64,000 bases of DNA from Vulcanococcus limneticus LL. GTDB lineage: Bacteria; Cyanobacteriota; Cyanobacteriia; PCC-6307; Cyanobiaceae. This document shows positions 1-9,138 of this stretch, piece by piece. The stretch spans positions 1-64,000 of the forward strand of contig NZ_NQLA01000008.1 of the NCBI RefSeq assembly GCF_002252705.1, in the 5' to 3' direction. The position numbers and the translations under genes were made by a program. How positions within the stretch are numbered: position 1 is the first letter of the stretch; the number at the start of each line of letters is the position of its first letter. The notes below the pieces were generated by a model. The model had not been told where the DNA came from. It did no database searches and saw only the letters and a list, made by a program, of their open reading frames with translations.

Positions 1-94
1 GCTGTGTGCCTGGTGCGTTTCATGGTCGAGTCCCCGGCCCAGTCTGGCCGGATGAGGACTCTCATTCACCCTGGACCGGTTTCCGGGGTCCACG

Positions 95-1426
95 TCAATC
101 CCGCTCCGTCTGATCCGCGTAGCCCCCTGCGAAGTCAGCAAGGGCCCGATCAAACCTGTCGGACTTGCCCAAGTAGCCACTGATCATGGCCGCATCGCCC
201 GATTTGGCATGGGCACGGGCCAAGGTCCAGGCGCAGACGTCGGCATAGCGCTCCAGCTGGATGGCCGTGAGGCCCTCGAGCGGCACCGACAGCTTCATGT
301 CGCGCAGCTGGCGGATAAACAGATCCACGCCATTGATGCTGCGCACCCAGCCGAGCATGATGTCGCTTGAAGACTGCATCAGCCGCTGACCGACCACCAC
401 CCTCTGCCCTTGGTTGTCGTACGCACTTGGCTGGGTGAAGGGTTCAAGAACGGACCTCCGGGCCTCCTTGATCTGCAGGATCATCGGATGATTGTCTTCG
501 GAGAAAAACAACGCCACCCAGCAACGCGTGGCCACACTGCCGATGCCGACCACCTTGATGGCAACATCCTCGAGCCTGTAGCGATCGAACAGCACCTGTC
601 GCTCATGCGAAAGCGACTGTCTGTAGTCTTCCAAGGCTGCCTTGACGCGTTGATCCAAATCAGGATCATCGACATGAAACAGCACCGGGGGCATGTCGAC
701 AAAGCGGTGGGTGCCACCAACCTGACTCACGATCTTGGGGAAGAGGTGGTCGATCACTCGCTTACGGGCCTTGAGCGCAAGCTTTTCTCGAAACTTCCTC
801 GACTTTTCATCCGGCGCCATGGCGATCAGATCACGTGCGTCCAATCGCTCGTACCACACGTCGAGAGGACTGAGGTGGGAGTATTCGCGAAGCTTGGTTC
901 GATAGGAATGAACGCAGGCCAGCACGGCCGCCTCTGCCTCCTGATCAGTCATTCGAGAGTCGCGAGCCGCCACCACAAGGCTGGCAGTCAATCGCTTCAG
1001 GTCCCACTCGAAGGGTGCGGGGTGGGTTTCATCGAAGTCGTTGAGATCGAAGACCAGATTGCGTTCAGGTGTCGCGAAAAGGCCGAAGTTGAGAACATGG
1101 CAGTCGCCGCAAGCCTGCACCTGCACATTCGTGGTTGCAGTCGTGGCCAGGTCGGAGGCCATCAGGGCCGCCGATCCACGCAGGAAAGTGAACGGGCTGC
1201 GCATCATCCGGCCATAGCGGATCGGAATCAACGAAGGCAAACGCCCGGCGCTGGACTCCTCCAGGGTGGCGATCGGATCCGGCCGGTCCGGCGCCGGCCT
1301 CCAAGTGGCATGGGCCTTGCGCGGCACCGTCTGGCGCAGGCCCTTGCCAGCGGCCAGTCGCTCGGCCCGCGGGCGGAAGCGGGCCTGGGAATCGGCACGG
1401 ATCAGGCGGCCGTCTGTGGTGTCCAT
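95..1426 (-). CDS. DUF2252 family protein
   Basis: The product is about 443 residues and belongs to the DUF2252 family, whose biochemical role is not established. The sequence shows the family's kinase-like core: a GDCHVLNFG segment (a GDxHxxNF-type loop) followed about 20 residues later by DLNDFDE, then a long alpha-helical C-terminal half. I chose the ATG at 1426 (MDTTDGRL) over an upstream in-frame codon at 1465 because the extra 13 residues are proline-rich and unlike the family. It reads toward the left edge, away from the pgi block. The two motifs resemble the catalytic loop and metal-binding acid of aminoglycoside-phosphotransferase-like folds, so a small-molecule kinase role is possible but only inferred. 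Family assignment is fairly sure, function unknown. Confidence 0.85.
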   Translation of the reverse strand: MDTTDGRLIRADSQARFRPRAERLAAGKGLRQTVPRKAHATWRPAPDRPDPIATLEESSAGRLPSLIPIRYGRMMRSPFTFLRGSAALMASDLATTATTNVQVQACGDCHVLNFGLFATPERNLVFDLNDFDETHPAPFEWDLKRLTASLVVAARDSRMTDQEAEAAVLACVHSYRTKLREYSHLSPLDVWYERLDARDLIAMAPDEKSRKFREKLALKARKRVIDHLFPKIVSQVGGTHRFVDMPPVLFHVDDPDLDQRVKAALEDYRQSLSHERQVLFDRYRLEDVAIKVVGIGSVATRCWVALFFSEDNHPMILQIKEARRSVLEPFTQPSAYDNQGQRVVVGQRLMQSSSDIMLGWVRSINGVDLFIRQLRDMKLSVPLEGLTAIQLERYADVCAWTLARAHAKSGDAAMISGYLGKSDRFDRALADFAGGYADQTERD

Positions 1427-1533
1427 GGCTGATTCCCGTTGCGGTGGCGGACCCAGCGGCGCCACCCACCCAGCGCTCTAGCAAGCCTGGGCAGCCGTGC
1501 CCAGAGGAGCTCGGCCGAGCGAGCGCCAGCGCT

Positions 1534-3135
1534 TCAGTGGTGCAGGAACACCAGGCTCTCGGGGTTGCCCCAGTCACCGCGGGCGCTGATGTGGCGGCGG
1601 TTGGCGCAGAGGTGGCGCAGGATCCAGTAGAGGGGCTCGGGGCTCTCCAGCTCCAGGTCCGCCTGCAGGCCCGCCAGGGTGTGCTCCCTGTCGTCCGCCA
1701 GCCGCTCTTCCAGCCGCACCTGCAGCTCCAGCAGGGCCGCAGCGGCCTTCTTGCCCGCCTCCACGCCGGGCTGGTGGTAGGCGTTCACATTCACCAGCTC
1801 GCCGTAGATCCCCACAGCCCGCTCGAACAGGGCGATCAGGGCGCCCAGGCTGTGGGCATCCAGGCGCTGCAGGGTGATGGTGAGGTTCTGGCGGCCCTCC
1901 TCGGTGAGGGCGGCGCGGGTGCCCTGCAGGAAGCCATCGAGGAAATCGCCAGGGTTCTCGCCCTCCAGCGGCGGGATGTCACCCGGGTCTTCCAGCACCT
2001 CGATGAAGGTCACGAAGAAGTTGTCCACGCCATCGCGCAGCTGCTGCACGTAGGCGTGCTGGTCGGTGGAGCCCTTGTTGCCGTACACCGCCAGACCCTG
2101 GTGCACCACCTGGCCGTCGCGGTCGTGCTTCTTGCCCAGACTCTCCATAACCAGCTGCTGCAGGTAGCGGCTGAACACTTCCAGCCGGTCCCGGTAGGGC
2201 AGAACCACCATGTCGCGGCGGCCCTGGCCCTCGCCGGCGGCGTACCAGGCGGCCGCCAGCAGGGCAGCGGGATTGGCCTCCAGCTCGGCTACGCGGGTGG
2301 CGGCATCCATGGCGCCGGCACCGGCCAGGAAAGCGCGGATGTCGGCGCCGATCAGCACACCTGGCAACAGGCCCACGGCGCTGGTGACGCTGGTGCGGCC
2401 ACCCACCCAGTCGAACATGTCAAAGCGGGCCAGCCAGCCGCCGGCCTCCGCCTCCTGGTCCAGGCGGCTGCCGAGCATGGTCACGGCCACGGCCTGGCGG
2501 GCCCAGCTGCCGCCATGGGCCTCCAGGGCCCGCTTGGCCTGGAGCATGCCGATGTGGGGCTCGGGGGTACCGCCGGATTTGCTCACCACAACCACCAGGG
2601 TGGTCTGCAGCCGCTGGCCGAGGGCCGCCAGGGTGCGGCGCATCCCGTCGGGATCGACGTTGTCAAAGAAGTGGAAGGGCAGCCCGGAGCCCGGATCCTG
2701 CAGGGCCCGCACCATGAGCACCGGACCCAGGCCCGAGCCCCCGATGCCGATCCAGAGCACATCGGTGAAGCGCTTGCCGGGGGCCGGGGCGATCACCCCC
2801 GCCTGCACATCGCGGCCGAAGGCCTCGATCCGGTCCACCTCAGCGCGGATGTGGTCACCGGCGGCAGCATCCGGCGCCAGCTCGGGGCTGCGCAGCCAGT
2901 AGTGGCCCACCTGGCGCCCCTCATCCGGGTTGGCGATCGCGCCGGCCTCCAGGGCCGCCATGGCCTCGAAGGCGCCGGCGAACCGGGGCCGCAGGGCCTC
3001 AAGGCGCTCCGGATCGAGGGCCATGCGGCTCAGATCAAGCCAGAAGCCCAGGGCCGGATCGTGCCACAGCAGGCCGCAGAACCGCCGCCAGAGGGCCTCG
3101 GGGCCGGCGCCGGCGGTGGCGGGGAGAAAGGTCAT
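1534..3135 (-). CDS. pgi: glucose-6-phosphate isomerase
   Basis: This 533-residue protein interconverts glucose 6-phosphate and fructose 6-phosphate in the cytosol, linking glycolysis, the oxidative pentose phosphate pathway and glycogen metabolism. Visible signatures are IGIGGSGLGP (around residue 125, sugar-phosphate SIS domain), SKSGGTPE (phosphate-binding serine loop), GGRTSVTSAVGLLP, and near the C-terminus the QPGVEAGKK signature carrying the catalytic lysine. Length matches cyanobacterial Pgi. The open frame extends far upstream, but ATG at 3135 (MTFLPATAG) begins the conserved protein and the extension overlaps the divergent gene. It is divergently oriented from the exported protein at 3376, with a 240-bp promoter region between them. 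Confidence 0.96.
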   Translation of the reverse strand: MTFLPATAGAGPEALWRRFCGLLWHDPALGFWLDLSRMALDPERLEALRPRFAGAFEAMAALEAGAIANPDEGRQVGHYWLRSPELAPDAAAGDHIRAEVDRIEAFGRDVQAGVIAPAPGKRFTDVLWIGIGGSGLGPVLMVRALQDPGSGLPFHFFDNVDPDGMRRTLAALGQRLQTTLVVVVSKSGGTPEPHIGMLQAKRALEAHGGSWARQAVAVTMLGSRLDQEAEAGGWLARFDMFDWVGGRTSVTSAVGLLPGVLIGADIRAFLAGAGAMDAATRVAELEANPAALLAAAWYAAGEGQGRRDMVVLPYRDRLEVFSRYLQQLVMESLGKKHDRDGQVVHQGLAVYGNKGSTDQHAYVQQLRDGVDNFFVTFIEVLEDPGDIPPLEGENPGDFLDGFLQGTRAALTEEGRQNLTITLQRLDAHSLGALIALFERAVGIYGELVNVNAYHQPGVEAGKKAAAALLELQVRLEERLADDREHTLAGLQADLELESPEPLYWILRHLCANRRHISARGDWGNPESLVFLHH

Positions 3136-3275
3136 GGGCCCGGGCGGTGGCGTGTCGAGGCAGGGCGACGCTATCCGTGTTCGGTCCCATGGCAAAGCGC
3201 CGCAGGTTGCAATCCGTTCAAAAATCCGGGTCTGGGCTGGGACTGTGTGGACCGCCACACAACCGTCCTGTGTGA

Positions 3276-3304
3276 TTGGTGAAGATGAAAGAAGTCCGTA
3301 GAAT
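3276..3304 (+). promoter_or_regulatory. predicted sigma70-type promoter for the exported protein at 3376
   Basis: TTGGTG at 3276-3281 and TAGAAT at 3299-3304 are separated by 17 bp, about 70 bp upstream of the start codon. A small inverted repeat, TGTGTGG-ACCG-CCACACA (3244-3261), lies just upstream of the -35 and could be a regulator site. Both are pattern calls only. Confidence 0.4.
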
Positions 3305-3375
3305 TGCTGCGTCATTTCGTGAGAAAGCTTTCCGTGCCGCGCCGCCCCGCCGCGCCCCAGCGCTGGAAAGCCCCC

Positions 3376-4197
3376 ATGAGCCTGTCCAGCCTGCGGCGGC
3401 GCCTGTGGATTGGACTGCTGGTGTCCTCCAGTGCCCTGCTGGGCTCTGCCCAGGCTCCCCAGACCGGTGCGGGAACCCTGATCAGCGGCCCCAGCCTCGC
3501 CGTCAGTTCCGCCGCTGACGCCAACAGCGGCCTGGTCAATGAAGGGCAGCGGCCCAACCCGGCCAGCTTCAGCCCGGGCGAGCTGAAGGAGCTGCAGCGG
3601 CGGTTCGGGGTCCACGGACCCCAGCCGCGGCTGGCCCAGCTGTTCACCAGCGGCGTGGACCAGCTCACCCCCCTGCGCAGCCACACGATCAGCCGTCTGG
3701 AGGGCCTGCAGCCCTACGTGCTGCGGGAGGGCCGTCGCACGGGCATCAACCCGATGCTGCTGGCGGCGATCCTCTTCGATGAAATGCAGCACGCCAAGCC
3801 GGGCGAGGACCTGCCGATCGCAGCCCATTCCGGCCTGTTCAGCACCCACGGGCCGGCCCAGCTGGGCCTGAGCGAGATGGTCAAGCAGGGCCTGCTGCGT
3901 CCCGACGCCACCCCCGAGGAGATCCAGGCGGCCCGGGACCAGCTTCTGGACCCGGAACGCAACGTGGCTCTGCTTGCCGGCAAGCTGCAGCGCATCCTGC
4001 GAGAACTCCCCCAGAACCCGATCCGCACCCATGACGTGAGCCGCCTGCCACGCCACGCCAAGACGGTCGCCACCCTGGCCTACCTACACAACGGCAAGCT
4101 CGACTACCCCACCCGCATCCTGCGCTACATGCAGGACCCCGAACTGCACGGCGTGATCTACGGCCAGCAGCGCGAACCGCTCTCCCCCTTGATCTGA
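3376..4197 (+). CDS. exported protein with lysozyme/transglycosylase-like segment
   Basis: The product is about 273 residues. Starting at ATG 3376 gives a Sec-type signal peptide (MSLSSLRRRLWIGLLVSSSA..., probable cleavage after GSAQA), which an upstream in-frame start at 3304 would bury; I therefore prefer 3376. The mature part has a helical region with NPMLLAAILFDEM (residues about 130-142, a glutamate in a lysozyme-like context) followed by GPAQLGLSEM, an arrangement resembling transglycosylase-fold domains. It is probably periplasmic and cell-wall associated. Cyanobacterial homologues are often labelled hypothetical or, misleadingly, 'DnaB helicase'; no helicase motif is present here. The neighbouring convergent gene is an amidase, which fits a cell-wall theme. 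Enzymatic activity is inferred, not shown. Confidence 0.6.
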   Translation: MSLSSLRRRLWIGLLVSSSALLGSAQAPQTGAGTLISGPSLAVSSAADANSGLVNEGQRPNPASFSPGELKELQRRFGVHGPQPRLAQLFTSGVDQLTPLRSHTISRLEGLQPYVLREGRRTGINPMLLAAILFDEMQHAKPGEDLPIAAHSGLFSTHGPAQLGLSEMVKQGLLRPDATPEEIQAARDQLLDPERNVALLAGKLQRILRELPQNPIRTHDVSRLPRHAKTVATLAYLHNGKLDYPTRILRYMQDPELHGVIYGQQREPLSPLI

Positions 4198-4235
4198 CCT
4201 GGCCAGGGTCTGACCGCGCGGCGTCGGCCGGGCGA

Positions 4236-5195
4236 TCAGCAGAGCTTGCCGAGGGCCGCCAGGCGGGATTGAAGGGCCCGCCAATCGAAGCTGCGGGGAT
4301 CGGCCCGGGCTCCCCCCAGATCCACGTGCCTGTGGGTGGTGACCGCCGTGGCCGGGATGGGGAATCGCCCCATCCAGTCCGCCAGCACCACGGCAAGGGC
4401 GTCGTACTGGGCCTGGCTGTAGCCGCTGTGGGATGGACCGTCGTGCTCGCCGTCGAGCGGCGTTTCCAGACTCACGTGCAGGGCGAAGTTGTTGACCGAT
4501 CCCGCCAGGGCCGCATTGCTCACCACCCAGGCGCCGTTGAATGCCGAATAGCCCGCACCGAAGGCCCGCTGCCCGGGATCGACGGCCTGCACGACGCGGC
4601 CATCCTCGCCGATCAGGATGTGATAACTCACCTGGTCGTCGTCGTTGGCATGGGGGGTGCGGAAGGTGTTGATCGCCGAGCCCAGGCCGTAGACAGTCTC
4701 GTGCAGCACCACCAGCCTGGGGGTGGGATCGAGGGGATTGCCGAAGGCGTCCTCGCGGAAGCGCTCGCCGTAGTTGCTGGGGTCGATGCGAACGGCGTTA
4801 CGGCGGCTGGGCAGGCTGGCCAGCTGGGCCTGAAGCCGCTGCTGCAGGCCGCGGTCCACCCCCTGACACTGGCGCCGCAGTGGACTGCGCCAGGCGGCCT
4901 GGGTCGGCGGGGCCGGAGCCCGGCCCAGGGGAGCCGTGGCTGGAGGGCGGCCCATCTGGCGCAACTGCTCCAGCAGCGACGGGCGCTGGCCGATCTCGCC
5001 GCCGCCGCCCAGATCCCGCCCGATCCAGCCCAGGCCGAGGCCGCTCAAGGCCAGGCCTGCCGCCAGAGGCAGCAGCCAGTGCCGATGGGGCTCAAGTTGG
5101 CGAGAGAGGAGCCGCAGGCGGCGACGCGGCGCTGCGAGCTCCCCGAGGAGCCGCTGCCAGCGCAACCGCTGCAACCACGGAGCGCGGCTCAGCAT
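4236..5195 (-). CDS. N-acetylmuramoyl-L-alanine amidase (Amidase_2 family), membrane anchored
   Basis: This 319-residue protein has an arginine-rich N-terminus, one hydrophobic segment (about residues 39-58, WLLPLAAGLALSGLGLGWI) that should act as a signal anchor, a variable linker, and a C-terminal Amidase_2/PGRP-type domain. Zinc-ligand and catalytic features are visible: VVLHETVYG early in the domain, FALHVSLETP, and THRHVDLGGARADP near the end. Such enzymes cleave the amide between N-acetylmuramic acid and the stem peptide in the periplasm during remodelling or recycling. Its start overlaps the stop of the M61 peptidase gene by 7 bp, indicating co-transcription. murQ at 12.5 kb provides another muropeptide-recycling activity nearby. 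Confidence 0.85.
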   Translation of the reverse strand: MLSRAPWLQRLRWQRLLGELAAPRRRLRLLSRQLEPHRHWLLPLAAGLALSGLGLGWIGRDLGGGGEIGQRPSLLEQLRQMGRPPATAPLGRAPAPPTQAAWRSPLRRQCQGVDRGLQQRLQAQLASLPSRRNAVRIDPSNYGERFREDAFGNPLDPTPRLVVLHETVYGLGSAINTFRTPHANDDDQVSYHILIGEDGRVVQAVDPGQRAFGAGYSAFNGAWVVSNAALAGSVNNFALHVSLETPLDGEHDGPSHSGYSQAQYDALAVVLADWMGRFPIPATAVTTHRHVDLGGARADPRSFDWRALQSRLAALGKLC

Positions 5196-6910
5196 GGCAA
5201 CAGCCCCAGCCAGCGCTGGCGTCGCTCGCGGGCTTCGGGCGTGGCCTGGGGCTGCTCCTCCAGCTTCCAGCGCTCGGTGCGGGGCGGCTGGGCCTGGACC
5301 TGCAGGAACCGCAGCTGGCCGCGGCGGCAGATCAGCAGCTCCTGCTCCTGGCCAGCGGCCAGCCAGCTGCCCAGCTGCTCAGGCTCCCGCAGGCGCCGAC
5401 CCTCCAAGGCCAGCAGCTCGTCACCCACCATCACGCCGGCCGCCTCAGCGGGGCCATCGCGATACACCCGGCTGGCCATGAGCTGGCCTGCCTCGCTGCG
5501 GGCCACCAGACCGATCCAGGGGTGCGGCGCCGCCACGGCACTGAGCTGCAGGCCCGCATCGGCCAGATAGCCATCCAGGTTGGGATCCTCCAGGCCATCC
5601 AGCCAGGCGGGCAGCAGCGCGGCCAGGTCGGGTGCGGCGGCGGCGAAGGCCGCCAGAAGATCCGTCTCGCGGTAGCCCCGGCCCCACTGGCCCAACCCCT
5701 GCCACAGGTTCCGCAGCACCGCAACCAGGCAGGAGCCGTGGCGGCGCAGGTGGAGGTCGAGCACCAGGGCCAGCACGGCACCCTTGAGGTAGTAGCTGAT
5801 CTGGCTGTCGGCCGCGTAGGCATCGGCGCGGTAGAGCTTCACCCAGGCCTCCTGGCTGCTCTCCCGCAGGCTCTGGACGCTGCGGCCCGGGGTGAGTCGG
5901 TAGCGGCTGAGGTCCTCGCCCTGGTCCCCGAGGAGTTCCGCGGGGGTGGAGCGTCCCGCCAGCAGGGGCAGGAACTGATCGAGGTAGCTGGTGATCCCCT
6001 CGGCGAACCAGAGCGTTGGCACGATCGGCGGCCGCTGGTAGTCGATCGGCGTGAGCTCGGCGGGCCGCAGCCGCCGCACATTCCACTGATGCAGGTATTC
6101 GTGGCCGAACAGCTGCAGCAGCTTGCGCAGACCGTCCGGCGTCTCCAGCGCCCGTCGCCCGTAGACCAGGACCGTGCCGTGGTCGTGCTCCAAGCCGCCG
6201 TAGCCGTCGTCGATGAGATGCAGCACCACCAGGTAGTCCCGGCAGGGCGGCGGGCCGGATCCCATCAGGCGGCAGCAGCTCTCCGCCACGGCCGCCACGT
6301 CGTCCAGCAGGGTGGGGAAGCGCTGCAGCAGCCAGTCGCCCTGCTCGGGTGTACCACCCCAGGTGACCCAGCGGTGCGGCACTCCCCGCACCTCGAAGCG
6401 GTGCTCCCGGTGGGGACCCACCTCCAGGGGGCTGTCCACCAGGGCATCGAAATCGGGCGCCAGCCAGCTGCCATCGGCCTGCTGGGGCAGGGTCAGGAAG
6501 GGCCGCCAACCCTCGGGCAGCTGCAGCCGCAGCCGATGCGGCGACCAGCGCTCCCCCTCCAGCTCCAGCACCACGGCCGCCAGGGCCAGAAAGCCGTGCT
6601 CGCTGTCCAGGTGGCAGGTGCGCACCGTGAGCTCACTGGCCATCACCCGGTAGCGGACCTGCAGGGCGCCGGCTGTGGGATCACAGACCAGCTCCCAGCA
6701 GGAGGGTTCCAGCCGGCGCAGGGCCAGGCGCCGCTGGCCCTGGTGGGCCTCCAGGCCCTCCAGCTGGCGCACGTAGTCGCGGATCAGGTAGGAGCCGGGG
6801 GTCCAGGCGGGCAGCCGCAGCCGCAACACCGGCGTGCGGGGCACCAGGCGCAGGGTGACCTCCACCAGGTGCCGGTGGGGGGCCTGAAGGTTCAGAAGCA
6901 GGTCGACCAC
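5189..6910 (-). CDS. M61 family metallopeptidase with C-terminal PDZ domain
   Basis: The 573-residue product matches the M61 (glycyl aminopeptidase-type) family. It has an N-terminal beta-rich domain (about 1-170), a zinc-binding HEYLHQWN motif (HExxH, around residue 270), a downstream glutamate in WFAEGITSYLD as third ligand, and a C-terminal PDZ domain containing GPAEAAGVMVGDELLALEG. No signal peptide is obvious, so a cytosolic or weakly membrane-associated location is likely. M61 enzymes remove N-terminal residues, preferring glycine or alanine; substrates in cyanobacteria are not known. It precedes and overlaps the amidase gene by 7 bp and lies 11 bp after the DUF1257 gene on the same strand, suggesting a three-gene transcript. 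Confidence 0.88.
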   Translation of the reverse strand: MVDLLLNLQAPHRHLVEVTLRLVPRTPVLRLRLPAWTPGSYLIRDYVRQLEGLEAHQGQRRLALRRLEPSCWELVCDPTAGALQVRYRVMASELTVRTCHLDSEHGFLALAAVVLELEGERWSPHRLRLQLPEGWRPFLTLPQQADGSWLAPDFDALVDSPLEVGPHREHRFEVRGVPHRWVTWGGTPEQGDWLLQRFPTLLDDVAAVAESCCRLMGSGPPPCRDYLVVLHLIDDGYGGLEHDHGTVLVYGRRALETPDGLRKLLQLFGHEYLHQWNVRRLRPAELTPIDYQRPPIVPTLWFAEGITSYLDQFLPLLAGRSTPAELLGDQGEDLSRYRLTPGRSVQSLRESSQEAWVKLYRADAYAADSQISYYLKGAVLALVLDLHLRRHGSCLVAVLRNLWQGLGQWGRGYRETDLLAAFAAAAPDLAALLPAWLDGLEDPNLDGYLADAGLQLSAVAAPHPWIGLVARSEAGQLMASRVYRDGPAEAAGVMVGDELLALEGRRLREPEQLGSWLAAGQEQELLICRRGQLRFLQVQAQPPRTERWKLEEQPQATPEARERRQRWLGLLPC

Positions 6911-6921
6911 GGGCAGCGCGC

Positions 6922-7266
6922 TCAGGCCACCAGCTCGACCTGGGCCTGGGGAAACTCCCGGGCGGCCTCGCGCAGGGCCAGCCGGGTGGCGTAGGCGCGG
7001 GTGATGCGGCCGATCAGCTGCTGCAGGGGGCGGGAGCGCCCCAGGCGCTGCAGATCGCCCACCAAGGCCAGGCTGCCATCGCCCTGGGGCCGCCAGCCAA
7101 GCCGCTCACCCTCGCCAAGGCGCACCCACAGACTCACCGTCACCCGCTCGTCGGCGAAGCCGCGCAGGCTGCCGCCCCGCTGGGGATCGAGTCCCAGATC
7201 CTGCAGGGCCTCCGCCAGCAGGTCGGCGTCGCGGAGGACGGTGGGCAGGATGGAGAGATGGGACAT
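6922..7266 (-). CDS. DUF1257 (Ycf35-like) protein
   Basis: This 114-residue protein starts MSHLSILPT, typical of the DUF1257/Ycf35 family found in cyanobacteria and algal plastids, where the role is unknown. The conserved pattern continues through LLAEALQDLGL and ends with ITRAYATRLALREAAREF. There are no membrane segments. It is the first gene of a probable operon with the M61 peptidase and amidase (11 bp spacing), and its start is only about 14 bp from the first possible start of purN on the other strand. Family assignment is good; no function can be assigned. Confidence 0.8.
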   Translation of the reverse strand: MSHLSILPTVLRDADLLAEALQDLGLDPQRGGSLRGFADERVTVSLWVRLGEGERLGWRPQGDGSLALVGDLQRLGRSRPLQQLIGRITRAYATRLALREAAREFPQAQVELVA

Positions 7267-7280
7267 GGAGGCGATGCCCT

Positions 7281-7967
7281 TTGGTAGACCCTAGCGATCC
7301 GGGCCTTGCCGTCCAGTGGCCGTTGTCACCACAGCGGCCGATCCAACCGGGGGATGGACTGGCCCCGGCCGGGGCCGATGCCGGCCGGATCCTGCGGCTG
7401 GGGGTGATGGCCTCGGGCAACGGCAGCAACTTCGAAGCCCTGGTGGGGGCCTGCCGCCGCGGCGAGCTGGCGGCCCAGGTGGTGCTTCTCGCCGTCAACA
7501 ACCCAGGTTGCGGTGCGGTGGCGCGGGCCGAGCGGCTCGGCGTTCCCGTTCAGCTGCTCGACCACCGCCAGGCCGCCAGCCGCGAGGCCCTCGACGACGG
7601 CCTGGCCGCCTGCTTCCAGGCAGTCGGTGCCGATCTGGTGGTCATGGCGGGCTGGATGCGCATCGTCACCCAGCGCCTGATCGATGCCTTCCCCGATCGG
7701 CTGGTCAACATCCACCCCTCGCTGCTGCCCAGCTTCCGTGGCGTGGATGCCGTGGGCCAGGCCCTGGCGGCGGGGGTCACCCTCAGTGGATGCACGGCCC
7801 ACCTGGTGCGGCTGGAGGTGGATGGGGGGCCGATCCTGGTGCAAGCCGCCGTGCCGGTGGAGTCCGGCGATGACCATGCCGCCCTGGCCCGGCGTATCCA
7901 GGTGCAGGAGCACCGCATCCTGCCCCTGGCGGTGCAGCTGGCGAGCGAACGGCTGGGCCTGACCTAG
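7281..7967 (+). CDS. purN: phosphoribosylglycinamide formyltransferase
   Basis: PurN transfers a formyl group from 10-formyltetrahydrofolate to GAR in de novo purine synthesis. The core begins at RLGVMASGNGSNFEALV (phosphate-binding loop). The active site is recognisable as NIHPSLLPSFRG (Asn and His) plus the aspartate in LVRLEVDGGPILVQ. The frame opens at a TTG at 7281 and no ATG precedes the core; the first 37 or so residues are low-complexity, so translation may begin later, for example at TTG 7323. Downstream, argC converges with a 6-bp gap. Function is secure, start is not. Confidence 0.92.
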   Translation: MVDPSDPGLAVQWPLSPQRPIQPGDGLAPAGADAGRILRLGVMASGNGSNFEALVGACRRGELAAQVVLLAVNNPGCGAVARAERLGVPVQLLDHRQAASREALDDGLAACFQAVGADLVVMAGWMRIVTQRLIDAFPDRLVNIHPSLLPSFRGVDAVGQALAAGVTLSGCTAHLVRLEVDGGPILVQAAVPVESGDDHAALARRIQVQEHRILPLAVQLASERLGLT

Positions 7968-7973
7968 CCCCGC

Positions 7974-9038
7974 TCAGGGGTAGAAGGGCAGCAGCGGCAG
8001 GCCCGTCTCGGCCGGCAGGCCCGCCAGCAGATTCAGACACTGCACCCCCTGGCCGGCCTGGCCCTTGATCATGTTGTCGATCGCACTCATCACGATCAAC
8101 TGGCCCGTGCGCGGATCCACCTGCACCGAGAGCAGGGCCCGGTTGGTCTGGCGCACCCACTTCGTGGAGGGGTAGGTGCCCACCGGCAGCACCTGCACGC
8201 AGGGGGCCTTGCGGTAGGCCGCCTCCAGCAGGGTGGTGCAATCGTCGGCGCTGAGGCCTGGATCCTTGAGGCGGCCGTAGACCGTGGCCAGCAGGCCCCG
8301 CACCATCGGGATCAGGTGCGGCGTGAACTGCAGCTGCACCGCCTGGCCAGCAGCACGGCCACAGAGCTGCTCGATCTCACTGGTGTGGCGATGGCCCACC
8401 ACGCCATAGGGCGCCACCCCCTCGGAGGCCTCGGCCAGCAGCAGGTGTTCCTTGGGGGCACGGCCGCCGCCGCTGGTGCCGCTCTTGGCATCGATCACGA
8501 TGCCACCGGTCTCTATCAGCCCCTGGTTGAGAAAGGGGGTGAGGGCCAGCAGGCTGGCGGTGGGGAAGCAGCCGGGGGCCGCCACCAGCCGGGCCGTGCG
8601 GATCCGCTCCTCCTCCCACTCCACCAGGCCATAGACGGCTTCGGCGCAGAGGTCCGCGTCGCTGCGGGGGAAGTGGCGGGCCTCGGAGGCATACACCTCC
8701 TGCCACTGGCCCAGGGAGCTGTAGCGGTAGTCGGCCGAGAGATCCACCACCTTGACGCCGCGTTCCAGGAGGCCGGGCACCAGGGTGGAGGCCAGGCCGT
8801 TGGGCAGGCTCAGCACCGCCAGGTCGGCGGCCTCGGCGATGGCGTCGACCTCCGGGCTCTGCACCACCGGATCGCCCGGCAGGGGCAGGAAGGGGGTGAG
8901 CTCACTCCAGCGCTTGCCGCTGCTGCGCTCCCCGCCCAGATAGGTCACGCTGAGGCTGGGGTGGCCCTGCAGCAGGCGCAGGGTCTGGAGGCCGCCGTAG
9001 CCGGTGGCTCCGATCACGGCGACGCGCTGGCTGGCCAT
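7974..9038 (-). CDS. argC: N-acetyl-gamma-glutamyl-phosphate reductase
   Basis: ArgC reduces N-acetylglutamyl 5-phosphate to the semialdehyde with NADPH in arginine biosynthesis. The 354-residue protein begins [16 protein letters not shown] (NADP-binding Rossmann loop). It contains the catalytic cysteine in [22 protein letters not shown]-type substrate loop residues, and the conserved histidine region [13 protein letters not shown]. The open frame runs much further upstream but that extension lies over ribBA; ATG at 9038 begins the recognisable protein. It is divergently arranged with ribBA and convergent with purN. Confidence 0.95.
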   Translation of the reverse strand: MASQRVAVIGATGYGGLQTLRLLQGHPSLSVTYLGGERSSGKRWSELTPFLPLPGDPVVQSPEVDAIAEAADLAVLSLPNGLASTLVPGLLERGVKVVDLSADYRYSSLGQWQEVYASEARHFPRSDADLCAEAVYGLVEWEEERIRTARLVAAPGCFPTASLLALTPFLNQGLIETGGIVIDAKSGTSGGGRAPKEHLLLAEASEGVAPYGVVGHRHTSEIEQLCGRAAGQAVQLQFTPHLIPMVRGLLATVYGRLKDPGLSADDCTTLLEAAYRKAPCVQVLPVGTYPSTKWVRQTNRALLSVQVDPRTGQLIVMSAIDNMIKGQAGQGVQCLNLLAGLPAETGLPLLPFYP

Positions 9039-9072
9039 GCCGAAGGCTCGGGAACGGCCGACTGTACCGGGC

Positions 9073-9080
9073 TTTATAAA
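9073..9080. promoter_or_regulatory. palindromic TTTATAAA, possible shared -10 region for argC and ribBA
   Basis: TTTATAAA is the only AT-rich octamer between the divergent argC (start 9038) and ribBA core. Being self-complementary, it could serve as a -10 element in either direction. It also argues that ribBA translation begins downstream of it rather than at the codons at 9004 or 9037. Confidence 0.3.
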
Positions 9081-9138
9081 AGTGGCAGCGCCATCCGACT
9101 CCGGGTGGTCGTGGTCCGCCCACCTGCCGAGCCCGCCC

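Noticed and set aside
1444-3282. Long plus-strand reading frame opposite pgi
   Set aside because: It is an antisense shadow in GC-rich DNA (His/Gln/Ala/Gly-rich, no motifs). The same applies to long frames opposite the M61, argC, dnaK, GGDEF and nrdJ genes.
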